A DNA stretch of 64,000 nucleotides from Centroberyx gerrardi (GCF_048128805.1 NC_136005.1:13356975-13420974); one strand, 5' to 3'; shown: positions 35,171 through 48,800, counted from the first letter of the stretch. Numbers and translations: made by a program. The notes: generated by a model not told the origin, from the sequence alone.

Positions 35171-35504
35171 AAAAGTCTTACTTCAAACATGTCTGACTCT
35201 GGCCCTCTCTGCTGGGTATAATGAGGTACTGACCAGATAATAACAGCCAGAGGTATCGCATTTATATCAAATACTACATCTATTGGTATCTGACTGTATT
35301 GGTAAAGACAAAAAAATAAAGATGTAATGTAGTCAGACTTGTATAGTACTGCAGACACACTGAATGAATGTGTCCTTATCTGAGATACTTCTTACAAGTC
35401 AAGTCACATTTATTTATGAAATGTTCTCAGTTGTGAATTCAGAAAACACACAAGACAGAATAAGTACATCCCAAACGGGGTCAGAGTGTGTGTGAGTGTG
35501 CGCT

Positions 35505-35541
<37 letters not shown>

Positions 35542-36554
35542 AGAGCATGAATGCGTGTGTGTGTGCCTGTGCGTGCCCTCATCAGTGTGAGTGCATATGT
35601 GTGAGACCACTAGACAACACTACCTGCAGGCAAGGAAATGAACAGAAAGGAAGGCTGGTAGGGAGAGACCATGCAATTATGCATCCAAATACAGTAAACC
35701 CAACATCTAATGGACATGGAAAGAAAACTCCAATGATTTTGCATGCCTGAGTTTGTGTATGCATGTGCCTGCATACATGTATATATGTTTATGTGCAGGT
35801 GGGTATTTGTTTGCATCATATGAAAGCATATTTTCCAGTTGATACATAAGTATAATTATCATCACACTAAATTGACTAAATGTTTAATTCTGGTCAATTA
35901 CAACATTAACAGACTAAGTAATAATATTGCTGTGGTCATCTAGCAGTCATTTATATGATGAAGGTAATTTAGATTGAAACATTTGGTTTGTAGAGCATTA
36001 AGTGCTTTCATCAATGCTCAAGTCTCCAGCTTGTGTTTGGTGAATAGAAATGTGTGAGTGTGCTGTGAGAACACAACTGTCAAAAGATGATAACACAAAG
36101 ATTAATGATCGCATAGATCCTCACCACAACTAGTGCTTACTAAAAGTGTTGCATCTTAGTGTTGCATCTTAGCTCAAGTCTAATTTCAGTTGCATGCACT
36201 CATCCAGCTTCAGTTGGCTTCATATGGTAGCACACAATAAGAGTGAAAATGAAACTCATCTTTTCTTATTTTCTTTTTTATTAAAACACTTCAAGATTTT
36301 AGCTGTCATTTTTAGCATATTTATATTTATTAGGAGTTATACAATGGATGGTAAATTAAATTAAATGGTGGAAGAGAGTCTGACAGTTGTGACAGAACTC
36401 TGAGTTGAACCCATGACATACTGACTTCATGATATGTGCTTCAGCCTGCTGAGCCACCAGAACCACAAGCAGTTGCTTTAGTTACAGTTTCATTGGAAAT
36501 AGTATGTGACAACACATCTCTCCACTGACCTCACTATCTTCACTAAAAGACATT
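35171..36554 (+). repeat. Spacer module upstream of the orphan exon
   Basis: The unit spacer resumes at AAAAGTCTTACTTC directly after the large element and includes the GT/AG microsatellite (35486-35541). The tRNA-derived SINE head lies at about 36395-36485. No gene is seen. Confidence 0.7.
36395..36485 (-). repeat. tRNA-derived SINE head
   Basis: Same element as at 1780-1870. Confidence 0.6.
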
Positions 36555-37014
36555 TCAATCAGGAGAGACTAGGATGAATGCTCGAATGAAAAACTTTATT
36601 CATGACATGAAACAAGAAGTAAACTTTGGCGTAAGCTCCATGGAGGAACTCCTCCCATTCGTGAAGTTAGGAGTACATCCGGGATAGACGTAGGAATTAG
36701 GATGTCTCCCTGGGGAGTTCCTCTGGAGCCTGGACATTGGTGGTGATGGGGTGGTGGAGGGACGAAGGTAAGCACAGCGACTGGAATGACAGCAGCATAC
36801 AGCATAGATCTGAGAGAAGGGCAATAGCATAGAAGGTGACGTGTATATACTCCCGTCTCTTAGACGATTGGCTCTTTGAAAAAGAGAGGGAAGTGTCGGC
36901 TAACACTGATTGGTTCTCTGGAAAAGAGGGAAAGTGTTCACCAACTCTGATTGGGTAAAGAGAAAGCATGAATGAATGATAAGTAGTCTTCCTGATTGAA
37001 ATTGCATAATACTT
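36555..37014. mobile_element. 460-base insertion with CATT duplication
   Basis: It splits GACATTAACTG of the unit promoter, with CATT on both sides (36551-36554, 37015-37018). TTTCAATCAGGA near the left end is inverted as TCCTGATTGAAA near the right end. On the minus strand a GTATATAC and, some 230 bases on, AATAAA are seen, which would suit a solo LTR, but the ends are not TG/CA. Class is undecided. Confidence 0.5.
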
Positions 37015-37156
37015 CATTAACTGCAGAGCTGCACAGGTACAGACAGGATGTGGCTATAAGAAGTCAGATATAAGGAAATCTAGATAGGAACAAGGCAGTG
37101 CACTGCAGACCCTGTTGGGTCTATTTGACACCACCATGAGCAGGTTTCCTGCCTGC

Positions 37157-37217
37157 ATGATGTATGGTTTGCACACATTTCTGCTTTTTCATGTTTTGAC
37201 ATGTCTAGGACAAAAAG
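37157..37217 (+). pseudogene. Orphan exon 1 of a serine protease copy
   Basis: A complete signal-peptide exon ([20 protein letters not shown]) with a good GTAAGA donor and a TATA-less promoter of the gene 1 type (Myb- and ETS-like boxes kept, RUNX-like box altered). After about 40 bases of intron the sequence jumps to upstream spacer (GGTACATTGTTTCACTC), so exons 2-5 are gone. The next full gene starts 440 bases downstream. Confidence 0.85.
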
Positions 37218-37344
37218 GTAAGACTCTCTCTGGAGGAAAAACTGATTATTATTTAAGGTACATTGTTTCACTCTTCTTCCTTGTCAGACAGCCAGTGAAT
37301 GGCAAATGAAGAGAGAGAGTGAAGAAGAGAGTGTGACAGATGTG

Positions 37345-37435
37345 ACAGAACTCTGAGTTGAACCCATGATGACATACTGATTACATATGTGCTTCAGCCT
37401 GTTGAGCCACCAGAAACACAAGCAGTTGTTTTAGT
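37345..37435 (-). repeat. tRNA-derived SINE head
   Basis: Same element as at 1780-1870, here between the orphan exon and gene 6. Confidence 0.6.
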
Positions 37436-37514
37436 CACATATAGTCACAGTTTCATTGGAAATCTTATGTGACAACACATCTCTCCTGACCTCACTATCT
37501 TCACTAAAAGACAT

Positions 37515-37613
37515 TAACTGTAGAGTTGCACAGGTACAAACAGGATGTGGCTGTCAGATATAAGGAAATCTAGATGTGAACCACAAGGCAGTGCAGACTC
37601 TGCTGTATATAAG
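37515..37613 (+). promoter_or_regulatory. Promoter of gene 6, all boxes present
   Basis: TAACTG (Myb-like) 37515-37520, CAGGATGTGG (ETS-like) 37541-37550, AACCACA (RUNX-like) 37579-37585, TATATAAG 37606-37613, ATG at 37660. This is one of only two copies with all four boxes unaltered (the other is gene 7). Confidence 0.5.
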
Positions 37614-37659
37614 GATCTATTTGACACCACCATTAGACCAGGTTGAGTGTCTTGCCTGC

Positions 37660-38834
37660 ATGATGCGTGGTTTGCACAAATTTCTGCTTTTTCATGTTCT
37701 GACATGTCTGGGACAAAAAGGTAAGACTCTCTCAGGAGGAAAACTTTGAGCTTACATTAACTATTGGTGATTTATCTTCCTTTCTTTCTTTCATTTATCT
37801 ATCTTTTCATTCTTTTCAGCACTTGGGAGTGAAATCATAAATGGGGAAAAAGCCCAGAGGAAGTCATTACTGTACATGGCATCAGTGCAGATTGATGGAA
37901 CACATGTATGTGGAGGATTCCTTGTCACCGAAGAGTTTGTAGTCACTGCTGCCCACTGCGACACGGAGTGAGTTACTTTTCCTCTACAAGCAATCTCTGA
38001 TTACTTTGATTGTAAATCAAATCAGAAATTTAAAGAGTAAACATGACTTTATGTTATATATGGCTAATATTTTCTAAAGTAATTAATAATTTTTTGTGGC
38101 ACTACATGACAAAAACTATTGACAATCTCTCACTGATCATTTATTCAGGGAAAATGCCAAAATGAGTGTTGTTCTTGGTACCCACGACCTAAAGAGTGTC
38201 AATGAGAAAACAATAAGATATGATGTAGTGAAATACAAACACCCCTCCTATGTGGACATCGAATACGGGAATGACATCATGCTGCTCAAAGTAAGCAGAT
38301 ATTTATTCCACCTAATCTAATAGTCGTGAGTGACATTGTGGCATTTTACAGTCCTCTGCAAATCTCTTGTGTTTAGTTAAGTTTCATTTTTTCATTGCAT
38401 TTAGTTCAACAATTGTAAAAATTGAAATGTATAGAAAAATATTGTCAAGTATGACGCATTAAAATCAGAGACTTATTTCTAATGCAATTAACATGATGGT
38501 AAATCAGTAACAGCATACATCACAATATATACATACATATATATATATTTAGAAGGTTGTTTAGAACAACCTTCTAAACTAGAATAGAATAAAATTTTCC
38601 TGGAGAAAATGCGTGGGCTTGCTGTAGAGTACCGTTTCTAGGTGGTTGCTAGGGTTTACTAGGTGGTTGCTAGGGTGTACTATGTGGTCGCTAGGCTGTT
38701 TCTAGGTGGTTGCTATGGTGTTTCAAGTTGGTTGCTAAGGTGTTCTAGGTGGTTGCTAGGTTGTACTAGGTGGTTGCTAGAGTGTTTCCAGGTGGTTGCT
38801 AGGGTGTACTAGGTGGCTGCTAGTGCGATTCTAG

Positions 38835-38889
<55 letters not shown>

Positions 38890-39831
38890 CGTGCGTGTGT
38901 GCGTGCGTGCGTGTGTGTAGGCTATGTGTCTGTGCACGGGTAGCTGTGGTGTGAATGTGTGTGTCTGGGTGGTTGGGGTGTGTTTGTGTGTGTGTGTGTG
39001 TGGCTGTAGCTATGGCTACAGTGTGTGTGTGTGTGTGTGTGTGTCAGGGGCGGAAATTACGGGGGGGACAGGGGGGTCCGGACCCCCCCTTCCTGGGACT
39101 AACAGAGAGTTGTCCTGTGTGTGGCCGTCTATCTCTCTTTCTGCCCCTCCGGAGCAGAAGGAGAGATAGAGAACTGCTGTCATGCAGCCATTGTTTGACC
39201 TTGAACCTAAAGATGCTGACAGGTGCTGACTTGAGGTCTGTTTAACAGATGGATAGAGGAAGTTTGTCGTGACATTAAGCCCTTCTTGTTTTTAATTTTT
39301 ACTTTTTGATTCTATGTGTTTCTAGCTGTCCAGGAAAGCTAAACTAAGCAAAACAATGAAAAAAATTAAACTTCCAAGTCAGGATAAAATCATCAAAGCC
39401 AACACAAAGTGCATTGTAGCCGGATGGGGATTCATTAAAACTGATGGACAGAATGTTGATGACCTGCGAGTCGTGGATGTGTCTACCATCGACCTGAAAG
39501 TCTGTCAGAGGGAATGGAAACGCCCTCTAGCTAATGTTATCTGTGCAGGTGGATATAAGACAAACAAAGGATTTTGTCAGGTGTGTTGTATTCCTTTTCC
39601 TTACAAATATAAAATGTCAACTGGTATGAATGAACATATTGAGATGTGTTTTTTCTCTCGTAGGGTGATTCTGGTGGCCCTCTGGTGTGCAATGGGAAGG
39701 CAGTCGGCATTGTATCTTTCAACAGTAAGAGCTGTGACTACCCAGATCTACCCAATGTCTATACAGAGATATCAAAATTGCTACCCTGGATCAAAAAGAT
39801 TCTCAAGAAAAAGGCATGTAAGATGTATTAG
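37660..39831 (+). CDS. Gene 6: granzyme/mast-cell-protease-like serine protease
   Basis: Exons 37660-37720, 37820-37967, 38149-38290, 39326-39580 and 39664-39831 give 257 residues, the shortest of the intact copies. Signal peptide, [20 protein letters not shown] and GDSGGP are present. Exon 4 is of the short class (REWKRPLAN), and exon 5 is the shortest, with SFNSKSC before the last-but-one Cys where gene 2 has SFNHKVKKC. The 99-loop reads YVDIEYGND as in gene 4. Exon 4 has [12 protein letters not shown], close to gene 9. Intron 3 holds a minisatellite and two GT runs. All promoter boxes are intact, so this is a good candidate for normal expression. Confidence 0.92.
38551..38577. repeat. Short hairpin AAGGTTGTT/AACAACCTT
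   Basis: AGAAGGTTGTT and AACAACCTTCT are perfect inverses around a three-base loop, immediately before the minisatellite. Confidence 0.8.
38629..38836 (+). repeat. Minisatellite, unit TAGGTGGTTGCTAGGGTGT
   Basis: About ten degenerate copies of a 20-22 base unit in intron 3 of gene 6, followed by GT repeats (38836-38925 and 39017-39044). Confidence 0.9.
39045..39180. repeat. Possible hAT end fragment
   Basis: CAGGGGCGGAAATTACGGGG resembles the terminal CAGGGGCGG of many fish hAT elements and is followed by a G-tract/C-tract hairpin. No partner end or duplication is seen. Confidence 0.35.
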
Positions 39832-39931
39832 TATTATACAAGAAGCTTTGTTTCAACATACTACTATTATATATAGAGGTATCGTGGTATCTGAGTAGTT
39901 CTGTCAATGTCTGCTGCTTAACCCAATGCAT

Positions 39932-39937
39932 AATAAA
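39932..39937 (+). terminator. Poly(A) signal of gene 6
   Basis: AATAAA in the conserved context, 100 bases after the stop. Confidence 0.75.
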
Positions 39938-40359
39938 CTTGTTACATATACTGTTAAAAATACTGTTTTGTTTCTGATTCCATGCTCATTATTAGAATGA
40001 TATAAGACACAGAATGATATATGTTAATAAAAAATGCAAAGGCCATTTTTCTTATAATTCATTCACAAAGCCTCTCAGGGTAAGTTTGATGTTGTATGTT
40101 CAATGGGTATACAGTTGGGTTCAGTGATCAGGTACATGCACATGATTTTTTTATTTTTTTTATTTCCAAAATCAAATATCCAACATTTGAAAAAATGAAT
40201 GCCTACTCCCACAAAATGATTGCTGGTATGAAAGTAAACCACATTAGGGTTACTATATACTAAACCTATGAGTCATCATTAGACCTTTGCTTACAAAATA
40301 GTTGTGTTTTAAATCACTTGTGTTTCTGAAATACTGAATTTCAGGTTGCAATTGTCTCT

Positions 40360-40585
40360 AGGATGGATACATATCATTTTCTAATGAAGCCCCTCATACA
40401 GAGTAGAGGAGACAGGAGGTTCTGGCAGGACTCGACCCAGCAGACCAGCAGGGTCTTGTGTGTTGGCTCTAAAGGGAAGAGTCTTAACCACTCCTTTCTA
40501 ACTCTCCACCCCCACTGCTGGAGATACAGAGACACTGGCCTCACAACCTGAACCCAAAAGGTCGTACAGAGCCCCACACACATTC
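40360..40585 (-). repeat. tRNA-Ser-like repeat downstream of gene 6
   Basis: Near-identical to 4165-4390. Confidence 0.55.
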
Positions 40586-41129
40586 AATAGTGTATCACCA
40601 TTTGAAATTAAAAAGGTGCTTCTTCCCTGCTGTTTATGCTGATGAACCTTAGATTATTCTGTCTGTATCCTAGCACAAAAAAAAATAAAAATACTAAAGC
40701 AATCTTTGTTCCATGCTTAATAAAAGCAAATTCACTATTGTGGTTTGTCTGACATCTTTTACGGTGCATGAAACAGAATGTAAAAATTGCAGTATTCTTT
40801 TTTTTTATTTTTTTATTTTTTTATCAAAGAATAATATGTTTTGCTAATGAGTGATTAAAAAACATTATGACTCCTTCATCACCCAGAGATGAGGACATCA
40901 GTTGTGGTCATGGTGCAGGTGACCGCAGGCTGCAGTAAGTGATGTGAAACAACACCACATCCTTTTTTCAGTGCTTCACAATCAAGAGAAACAAAAGATT
41001 GACAAATGACATAGATCAATAAAACAGAAGTTCAATGAGGCAGAGAGGTGATAAAAAAAACATATTTAAAAATAAAAAACAAAGTAAAATAAAATGACAG
41101 ACAATGCAACAAGAATGAAGATAAATAAG
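40586..41129 (+). repeat. Spacer module
   Basis: Blocks with ATGCTTAATAAAAGC, CACCCAGAGATGAGGACATC and GTGCTTCACAATCAAG, shared after genes 7, 8 and 9. No gene is seen. Confidence 0.65.
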
Positions 41130-41390
41130 AGCCAAAGATTATAAATAGGCCTTAGATAAAAATAAGTTTTTGCAGAGTGATTTAAAAGATGATACTGACT
41201 CTGCCAGCCTGAGCAGGCAAGCCGTTCCAAAGCCACGGAGCCCTGATGGAAAAAGCCCGGTCACCTCTAGTCCTTGACCTGAACACAGGAACAGTCAGAA
41301 GGTTCCTGCTTGAGGATCTCAGACTGCACACAGGTTCATACAGGATCAAAAGTTCATTATGATAACTAGGGTCCAGGCCATGCACAGCTT
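41130..41390 (-). repeat. LINE 3'-end fragment
   Basis: As at 1-237: one open frame of 67 codons, the carboxy-terminal tail of a LINE. Confidence 0.65.
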
Positions 41391-41514
41391 TAAAATCCTA
41401 AAGCCACAGGCTGTGAGCATTAACCTAAAGTACATTGTTTCATTCTTCTTCCTTGTCAGACAGCCAGTGGATGGCAAATGAAGAGAGAGAGTGAAGAAGA
41501 GAGTGTGACAGATG

Positions 41515-41605
41515 TGACAGAACTCTGAGTTGAACCCATGACATACTGACTTCATGATTTGTGCTTCAGCCTGCTGAGCCACCAGAACCACAAGCAGTTG
41601 TTTTA
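41515..41605 (-). repeat. tRNA-derived SINE head
   Basis: As at 1780-1870. Here the SINE follows the LINE tail directly; the long spacer present in other units is missing, making this unit shorter. Confidence 0.6.
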
Positions 41606-41688
41606 GTCACATATAGTCACAGTTTCATTGGAAATCGTATGTGACAACACATCTCTCCACTGACCTCACTATCTTCACTAAAAGACAT

Positions 41689-41787
41689 TAACTGTAGAGT
41701 TGCACAGGTACAGACAGGATGTGGCTGTCAGATATAAGGAAATCTAGATGGGAACCACAAGGCTGTACAGACTCTGCTGTATATAAG
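41689..41787 (+). promoter_or_regulatory. Promoter of gene 7, all boxes present
   Basis: TAACTG 41689-41694, CAGGATGTGG 41715-41724, AACCACA 41753-41759, TATATAAG 41780-41787, ATG at 41834. Confidence 0.5.
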
Positions 41788-41833
41788 GATCTATTTGACA
41801 CCACCATTAGACCAGGTTGAGTGTCCTGCCTGC

Positions 41834-43567
41834 ATGATGCGTGGTTTGCACAAATTTCTGCTTTTTCATGTTCTGACATGTCTGGGACAAAAAGGTAAGA
41901 CTCTCTCAGGAGGAAAAACTGATTATTTATTTTTTTGGCTTACATTAACTCTTTCTGATGTATCTGTCTTTCTTTCAATTATCTATCTTTTCATTCTTTT
42001 CAGCAATTGGGAGTGAAATCATAAATGGGAAAAAGGCCCAGGAGAAGTCATTACTGTACATGGCATCAGTGCAGTTTAATGGAAACCATGTTTGTGGAGG
42101 ATTCCTTGTCACCGAAGAGTTTGTAGTCACTGCTGCCCACTGCGACCTAGAGTGAGTTACTTTTCCTCTACAAGCAATCTCTGATTACTTTGATTGTAAA
42201 TCAAATCACAAATTTAAAGAGTAAACACAACTTTATGTTAAATACAGCTAATAATTTCAAAAGTGATGAATAATTTTTTGGTTCACAATACATGAGAAAA
42301 ACTACTGACAACCTCTCACTGATCATTTATTCAGGGAATATGGCAAAATGAGTGTTGTTCTTGGTACCCACGACCTCAAGAGAGTCAACGAGGAAACAAT
42401 GAGATACGATGTAGTGAAATACAGACACCCCTCCTATGATGGTGTCCAATACGGGAATGACATCATGCTCCTCAAAGTAAGCAGATATTTATTCAACCTA
42501 TTCTAATAGTAGTGAGTGACTTTGTGGCATTTTACAGTCCTCTGCAAATCCCTTGTGTTTAGTTAAGTTTCATTGTTTCGTTTCATTTAGTTCAACAATT
42601 GTATAGAAAAACAATGCATTTTAAACATTGTCAAGCGTGACATATTCAAGTCAGAGAGTTATTTCTAATGCAATTAACTAAAAATAAACATGGTGGTAAA
42701 TCAGTAGCAGCATACATTAACATAATTTCAATAAAAAATATATATATATACACCGTATATCATAATATATCATAATATACAGTATACATATATATTATTA
42801 TTTTGTCCAAAAAGCTAACAACAATGTTCTAAACTAAATATTCAGTTCAACAACCATTACATATAACAATTTAACTGCCAACAATAACCTTCAAATAAAT
42901 CATTCTGCAGCTATATCTTGAAGCCATTGTTTGACTTTGACCCTAAAGATGTGCTGACTTGAGGTCTGTTTAACAGATGGATACAGGAAGATTGTCGTGA
43001 CATTAAGCCCTTCTAGTTTTTAATTTTTACTTTTTGATTTTGTGTGTTTCTAGCTGTGTAGGAAAGCTACACTAAGCGAAACGATGAAAACAATTCAACT
43101 TCCAAGTCAGGGTGAAATCATCAAACCCAACACAAATTGCACTGTAGCCGGATGGGGATTAATTAAAACTGGCGGTACTGTTGTTGATGACCTGCTAGTC
43201 GTGGATGTGTCTACCATTGACCTGAAAGTCTGTCAGAGGGAATGGGATCATTTAATCCGTACAGCCAATATTATCTGTGCAGGTGGATATGAGACAAACA
43301 AAGGATTTTGTCAGGTGTGTTGTATTCTTTTCTCTACAAATATAAAATGTCAAGTGGTGTGAATGAACAAATTAAAATGTGTTTTTTCTCTCATAGGGTG
43401 ATTCTGGTGGCCCTCTGGTGTGCAATGGGAAGGCAGTCGGCATTGTATCTTTCAACAACAACTATATCTGTGACTACCCAGATCTACCCAACGTCTACAC
43501 AGAGATATCAAAATTCCTTCCCTGGATCAAAAAGATTCTCAAGAAAAAGGCATGTAAGGTGTACTAG
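41834..43567 (+). CDS. Gene 7: granzyme/mast-cell-protease-like serine protease
   Basis: Exons 41834-41894, 42004-42151, 42335-42476, 43054-43314 and 43397-43567 give 260 residues. The triad and GDSGGP are intact, but the residue after the signal reads AIGSE rather than ALGSE. The 99-loop is YDGVQYGND, exon 4 contains DHLIRTAN in the 170 region, and exon 5 has SFNNNYIC. Exon 4 starts LCRKATLS, giving an extra Cys at residue 119 that is shared only with genes 8 and 9. N-C-T before AGWG is a potential N-glycosylation site, shared with gene 8. Gene 7 and gene 8 differ at only a few residues, so they are recent duplicates. A LINE tail is inserted between the stop and the poly(A) signal. Confidence 0.92.
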
Positions 43568-43672
43568 TCTTACAGAAGAAGCTTTGTTTCAACATACTTC
43601 TGTTATATATAGAGGTATCGTAGTATCTGAGTAGTTCTGTCAATGTCTGCTACTTAACCCAATGCATAACGA

Positions 43673-43846
43673 TTGGATTGTCTGAATCCGTTACTACTTT
43701 TAAATCACGTCTCAAGACACATTTTTATGGTTTGGCTTTTAACTGATTGTACTTCTGTGTTTCTGTCTGTTTCTATTTTCTCTGTAAAGCACTTTGTAAA
43801 CTCTGTTTTTTGAAAAGTGCTATATAAATAAAGTTTATATATATTA
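43673..43846 (+). mobile_element. LINE 3' tail inserted before the gene 7 poly(A) signal
   Basis: It splits GCATAATAAACTTGG, which is intact after the other genes, with ATAA repeated at the junctions. The sequence (TTTTAAATCACGTCTCAAG, then GTGCTATATAAATAAAG) is the familiar 3' end of L2-like fish LINEs and brings its own AATAAA. Confidence 0.7.
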
Positions 43847-43855
43847 TAATAAACT
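43847..43855 (+). terminator. Displaced poly(A) signal of gene 7
   Basis: ATAATAAAC of the original signal, now about 280 bases after the stop rather than 100. The inserted LINE tail offers an earlier AATAAA near 43828. Confidence 0.6.
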
Positions 43856-43939
43856 TGGTTTATTCCAGATAGTTTTATTTCTAACTCTGTTTTAAATCAT
43901 GAGTTTTTGAAATACTGAATTTCAGGTTACAATTGTCTC

Positions 43940-44165
43940 TAGGATGGATACATATCATTTTCTAATGAAGCCCCTCATACAGAGTAGAGGAGACAGGAGG
44001 TTCTGGCAGGACTCGACCCAGCAGACCAGCAGGGTCTTGTGTGTTGGCTCTAAAGGGAAGAGTCTTAACCACTCCTTTCTAACTCTCCACCCCCACTGCT
44101 GGAGATACAGAGACACTGGCCTCACAACCTGAACCCAAAAGGTCGTACAGAGCCCCACACACATT
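43940..44165 (-). repeat. tRNA-Ser-like repeat downstream of gene 7
   Basis: Near-identical to 4165-4390. Confidence 0.55.
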
Positions 44166-44729
44166 CAATAGTGTATCAACATTTGAAATTAAAAGGTGCT
44201 TCTTCCCTGCTGTTTATGCTGACGAATCTCATATTATTCTGTCTGTATCCTAGCACAAAAAAAAGCAATCTTTGTTCCATGCTTAATAAAAGCAAATTCA
44301 CTATTGTGGTTTGTCTGACATCTTTTACGGTGCATGAAACACAATGTAAAAATTGCAGTATTCTTTCTTTTTTTTTTTATCAAAGAATAATATGTTTTGC
44401 TAATGAGTGATTAAAAAACATTATGATTCCTTCATCACCCAGAGATGAGGACATCAGTTGTGGTCATGGTGCAGGTGACCACAGGCTGCAGTAAGTGATG
44501 TGAAACAACACCACATCCTTTTTTCAGTGCTTCACAATCAAGAGAAACAAAAATTGACAAATGACATAGATCAATAAAACAGAAGGACAATGAGGCAGAC
44601 CAGTGATAAAAAATATTGAAAAATAAAACCAAATAAAATGAAATGTTCCAACCACATTTGAATAAATAGCAGACAAGGCAAATACAATAAAATGACAGAA
44701 AAAAACAAACTAATAAGAGCTAAATATGA
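44166..44729 (+). repeat. Spacer module
   Basis: Same blocks as 40586-41129. No gene is seen. Confidence 0.65.
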
Positions 44730-44980
44730 TAAATAGGCCTTAGATAAAAATAAGTTTTTGCAGAGTGATTTAAAAGATGATACTGACTCTGCCAGCCTGA
44801 GCAGGCAAGCCGTTCCAAAGCCACGGAGCTCTGATGGAAAAAGCCCGGTCACCTCTAGTCCTTGACCTGAACACAGGAACAGTCAGAAGGTTCCTGCCTG
44901 AGGATCTCAGACTGCACACAGGTTCATACGGGAACAAAAGTTCATTATGATAACTAGGGTCCAGGCCATGCACAGCCTTA
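44730..44980 (-). repeat. LINE 3'-end fragment
   Basis: As at 1-237, with an open 67-codon frame. Confidence 0.65.
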
Positions 44981-46639
<1,659 letters not shown>

Positions 46640-46730
46640 ATGTGACAGAACTCTGAGTTGAACCCATGACATACTGACTTCATGATATGTGCTTCAGCCT
46701 GCTGAGCCACCAGAAACACAAGCAGTTGTT
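46640..46730 (-). repeat. tRNA-derived SINE head
   Basis: As at 1780-1870. Confidence 0.6.
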
Positions 46731-46824
46731 TTAGTCACAGTTTCATTGGATATAGTATGTGAGACCTCACTAAAACCACTGACCTCACTAAAAGACATTA
46801 AGTGCAGAGTTGCACAGGTACAGA

Positions 46825-46899
46825 CAGGATGTGGCTGTAAGAGTTCAGATATAAGATAATCTAGATGGGAACGACAAGGCAGACTCTGCTGTATATAAG
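46825..46899 (+). promoter_or_regulatory. Promoter of gene 8
   Basis: CAGGATGTGG 46825-46834 and TATATAAG 46892-46899 are kept. The Myb-like box reads TAAGTG and the RUNX-like box AACGACA, so both are lost. Confidence 0.45.
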
Positions 46900-46945
46900 G
46901 ATCTATTTGACACCACCATGAGACCAGGTTGAGTGTCCTGCCTGC

Positions 46946-48694
46946 ATGATGCGTGGTTTGTACAAATTTCTGCTTTTTCATGTTCTGACATGTCTGGGAC
47001 AAAAAGGTAAGACTCTCTCAGGAGGAAAAACTGATTAGTATTTATTTGTTTGGCTTACATTAACTATTTGTAATTTATCTTCCTTTCTTTCATTTATCTC
47101 TCTTTTCATTCTCTTCAGCACTTGGGAGTGAAATCATAAATGGGAAAAAGGCCCAGGAGAAGTCATTACTGTACATGGCATCAGTGCAGATTGATGGAAA
47201 CCATGTTTGTGGAGGATTCCTTGTCACCGAAGAGTTTGTAGTCACTGCTGCCCACTGCGACCCGGAGTGAGTTACTTTTCCTCTACAAGCAATCTCTGAT
47301 TACTTTGATTGTAAATCAAATCACAAATTTAAAGAGTAAACACAACTTTATGTTACATACAGCTAATAATTTCAAAAGTGATGAATAATTTTTTGGTTCA
47401 CACTACATGAAAAAAACTATTGACAACCTCTCACTGATCATTTATTCAGGGAATATGGCAAAATGAGTGTTGTTCTTGGTACCCACGACCTCAAGAGAGT
47501 CAACGAGGAAACAATGAGATACGATGTAGTGAAATACAGACACCCCTCCTATGATGATGTCCAATACGGGAATGACATCATGCTGCTCAAAGTAAGCAGA
47601 TATTTATTCAACCTATTCTAATAGTAGTGAGTGACTTTGTGGCATTTTACAGTCCTCTGCAAATCCCTTGTGTTTAGTTAAGTTTCATTGTTTCGTTTCA
47701 TTTAGTTCAACAATTGTATAGAAAAACAATGCATTTTAAACATTGTCAAGCGTGACATATTCAAGTCAGAGAGTTATTTCTAATGCAATTAACTGTAAAG
47801 ATAAACATGGTGGTAATTCAGTAGCAGCATACATTAAAATAATTTCAATAAAATATATATATATATATATATATATACACCGTATATCATAATATATCAT
47901 AATATACAGTATACATATATATTATTATTTCGTCCAAAAAGCTAACAACAATGTTCTAAACTAACTATTCAGTTCAACAACCATTACATATAACACTTTA
48001 ACTGCCAACAATAACCTTCAAATAAATCATTCTGCAGCTCTATCTTGCAGCCATTATTTGACTTTGACCCTAAAGATGTGCTGACTTGAGGTCTGTTTGA
48101 CAGATGGATACAGGAAGATTGTCGTGACATTAAGCCCTTCTAGTTTTTAATTTTTACTTTTTGATTTTGTGTGTTTCTAGCTGTGTAGGAAAGCTACACT
48201 AAGCGAAACGATGAAAACAATTCAACTTCCAAGTCAGGGTGAAATCATCAAACCCAACACAAATTGCACTGTAGCCGGATGGGGATTAATTAAAACTGGC
48301 GGTACTGTTGTTGATGACCTGCTAGTCGTGGATGTGTCTACCATTGACCTGAAAGTCTGTCAGAGGGAATGGGATCATTTAATCTGTACAGCCAATATTA
48401 TCTGTGCAGGTGGATATGAGACAAACAAAGGATTTTGTCAGGTGTGTTGTATTCTTTTCTCTACAAATATAAAATGTCAACTGGTGTGAATGAACAAATT
48501 AAAATGTGTTTTTTCTCTCATAGGGTGATTCTGGTGGCCCTCTGGTGTGCAATGGGAAGGCAGTCGGCATTGCATCTTTCAACAACAACTATATCTGTGA
48601 CTACCCAGATCTACCCAATGTCTATACAGAGATATCAAAATTCCTTCCCTGGATCAAAAAGATTCTCAAGAAAAAGGCATGCAAGGTGTACTAG
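46946..48694 (+). CDS. Gene 8: granzyme/mast-cell-protease-like serine protease
   Basis: Exons 46946-47006, 47119-47266, 47450-47591, 48181-48441 and 48524-48694 give 260 residues with an intact triad and GDSGGP. It is the closest relative of gene 7. Differences include QIDGNHV for QFNGNHV in the 37-loop, YDDVQY for YDGVQY in the 99-loop, HLICTAN for HLIRTAN in the 170 region (a further unpaired Cys) and GIASFN for GIVSFN next to the pocket. Most of these few changes fall in substrate-contacting loops. Cys119 and the N-C-T site are shared with gene 7. The promoter keeps only TATA and ETS-like boxes. Confidence 0.92.
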
Positions 48695-48794
48695 TCTTAC
48701 AGAAGAAGCTTTGTTTCAACATACTTCTACTATATATAGAGGTATCGTAGTATCTGAGTAGTTCTGTCAATGTCTGCTGCTTAACCCAATGCAT

Positions 48795-48800
48795 AATAAA
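48795..48800 (+). terminator. Poly(A) signal of gene 8
   Basis: AATAAA in the conserved context, 100 bases after the stop. Confidence 0.75.

Noticed and set aside
38629-38836. CRISPR-like array
   Set aside because: The repeat is a degenerate 20-22 base minisatellite without distinct spacers, in a fish intron.
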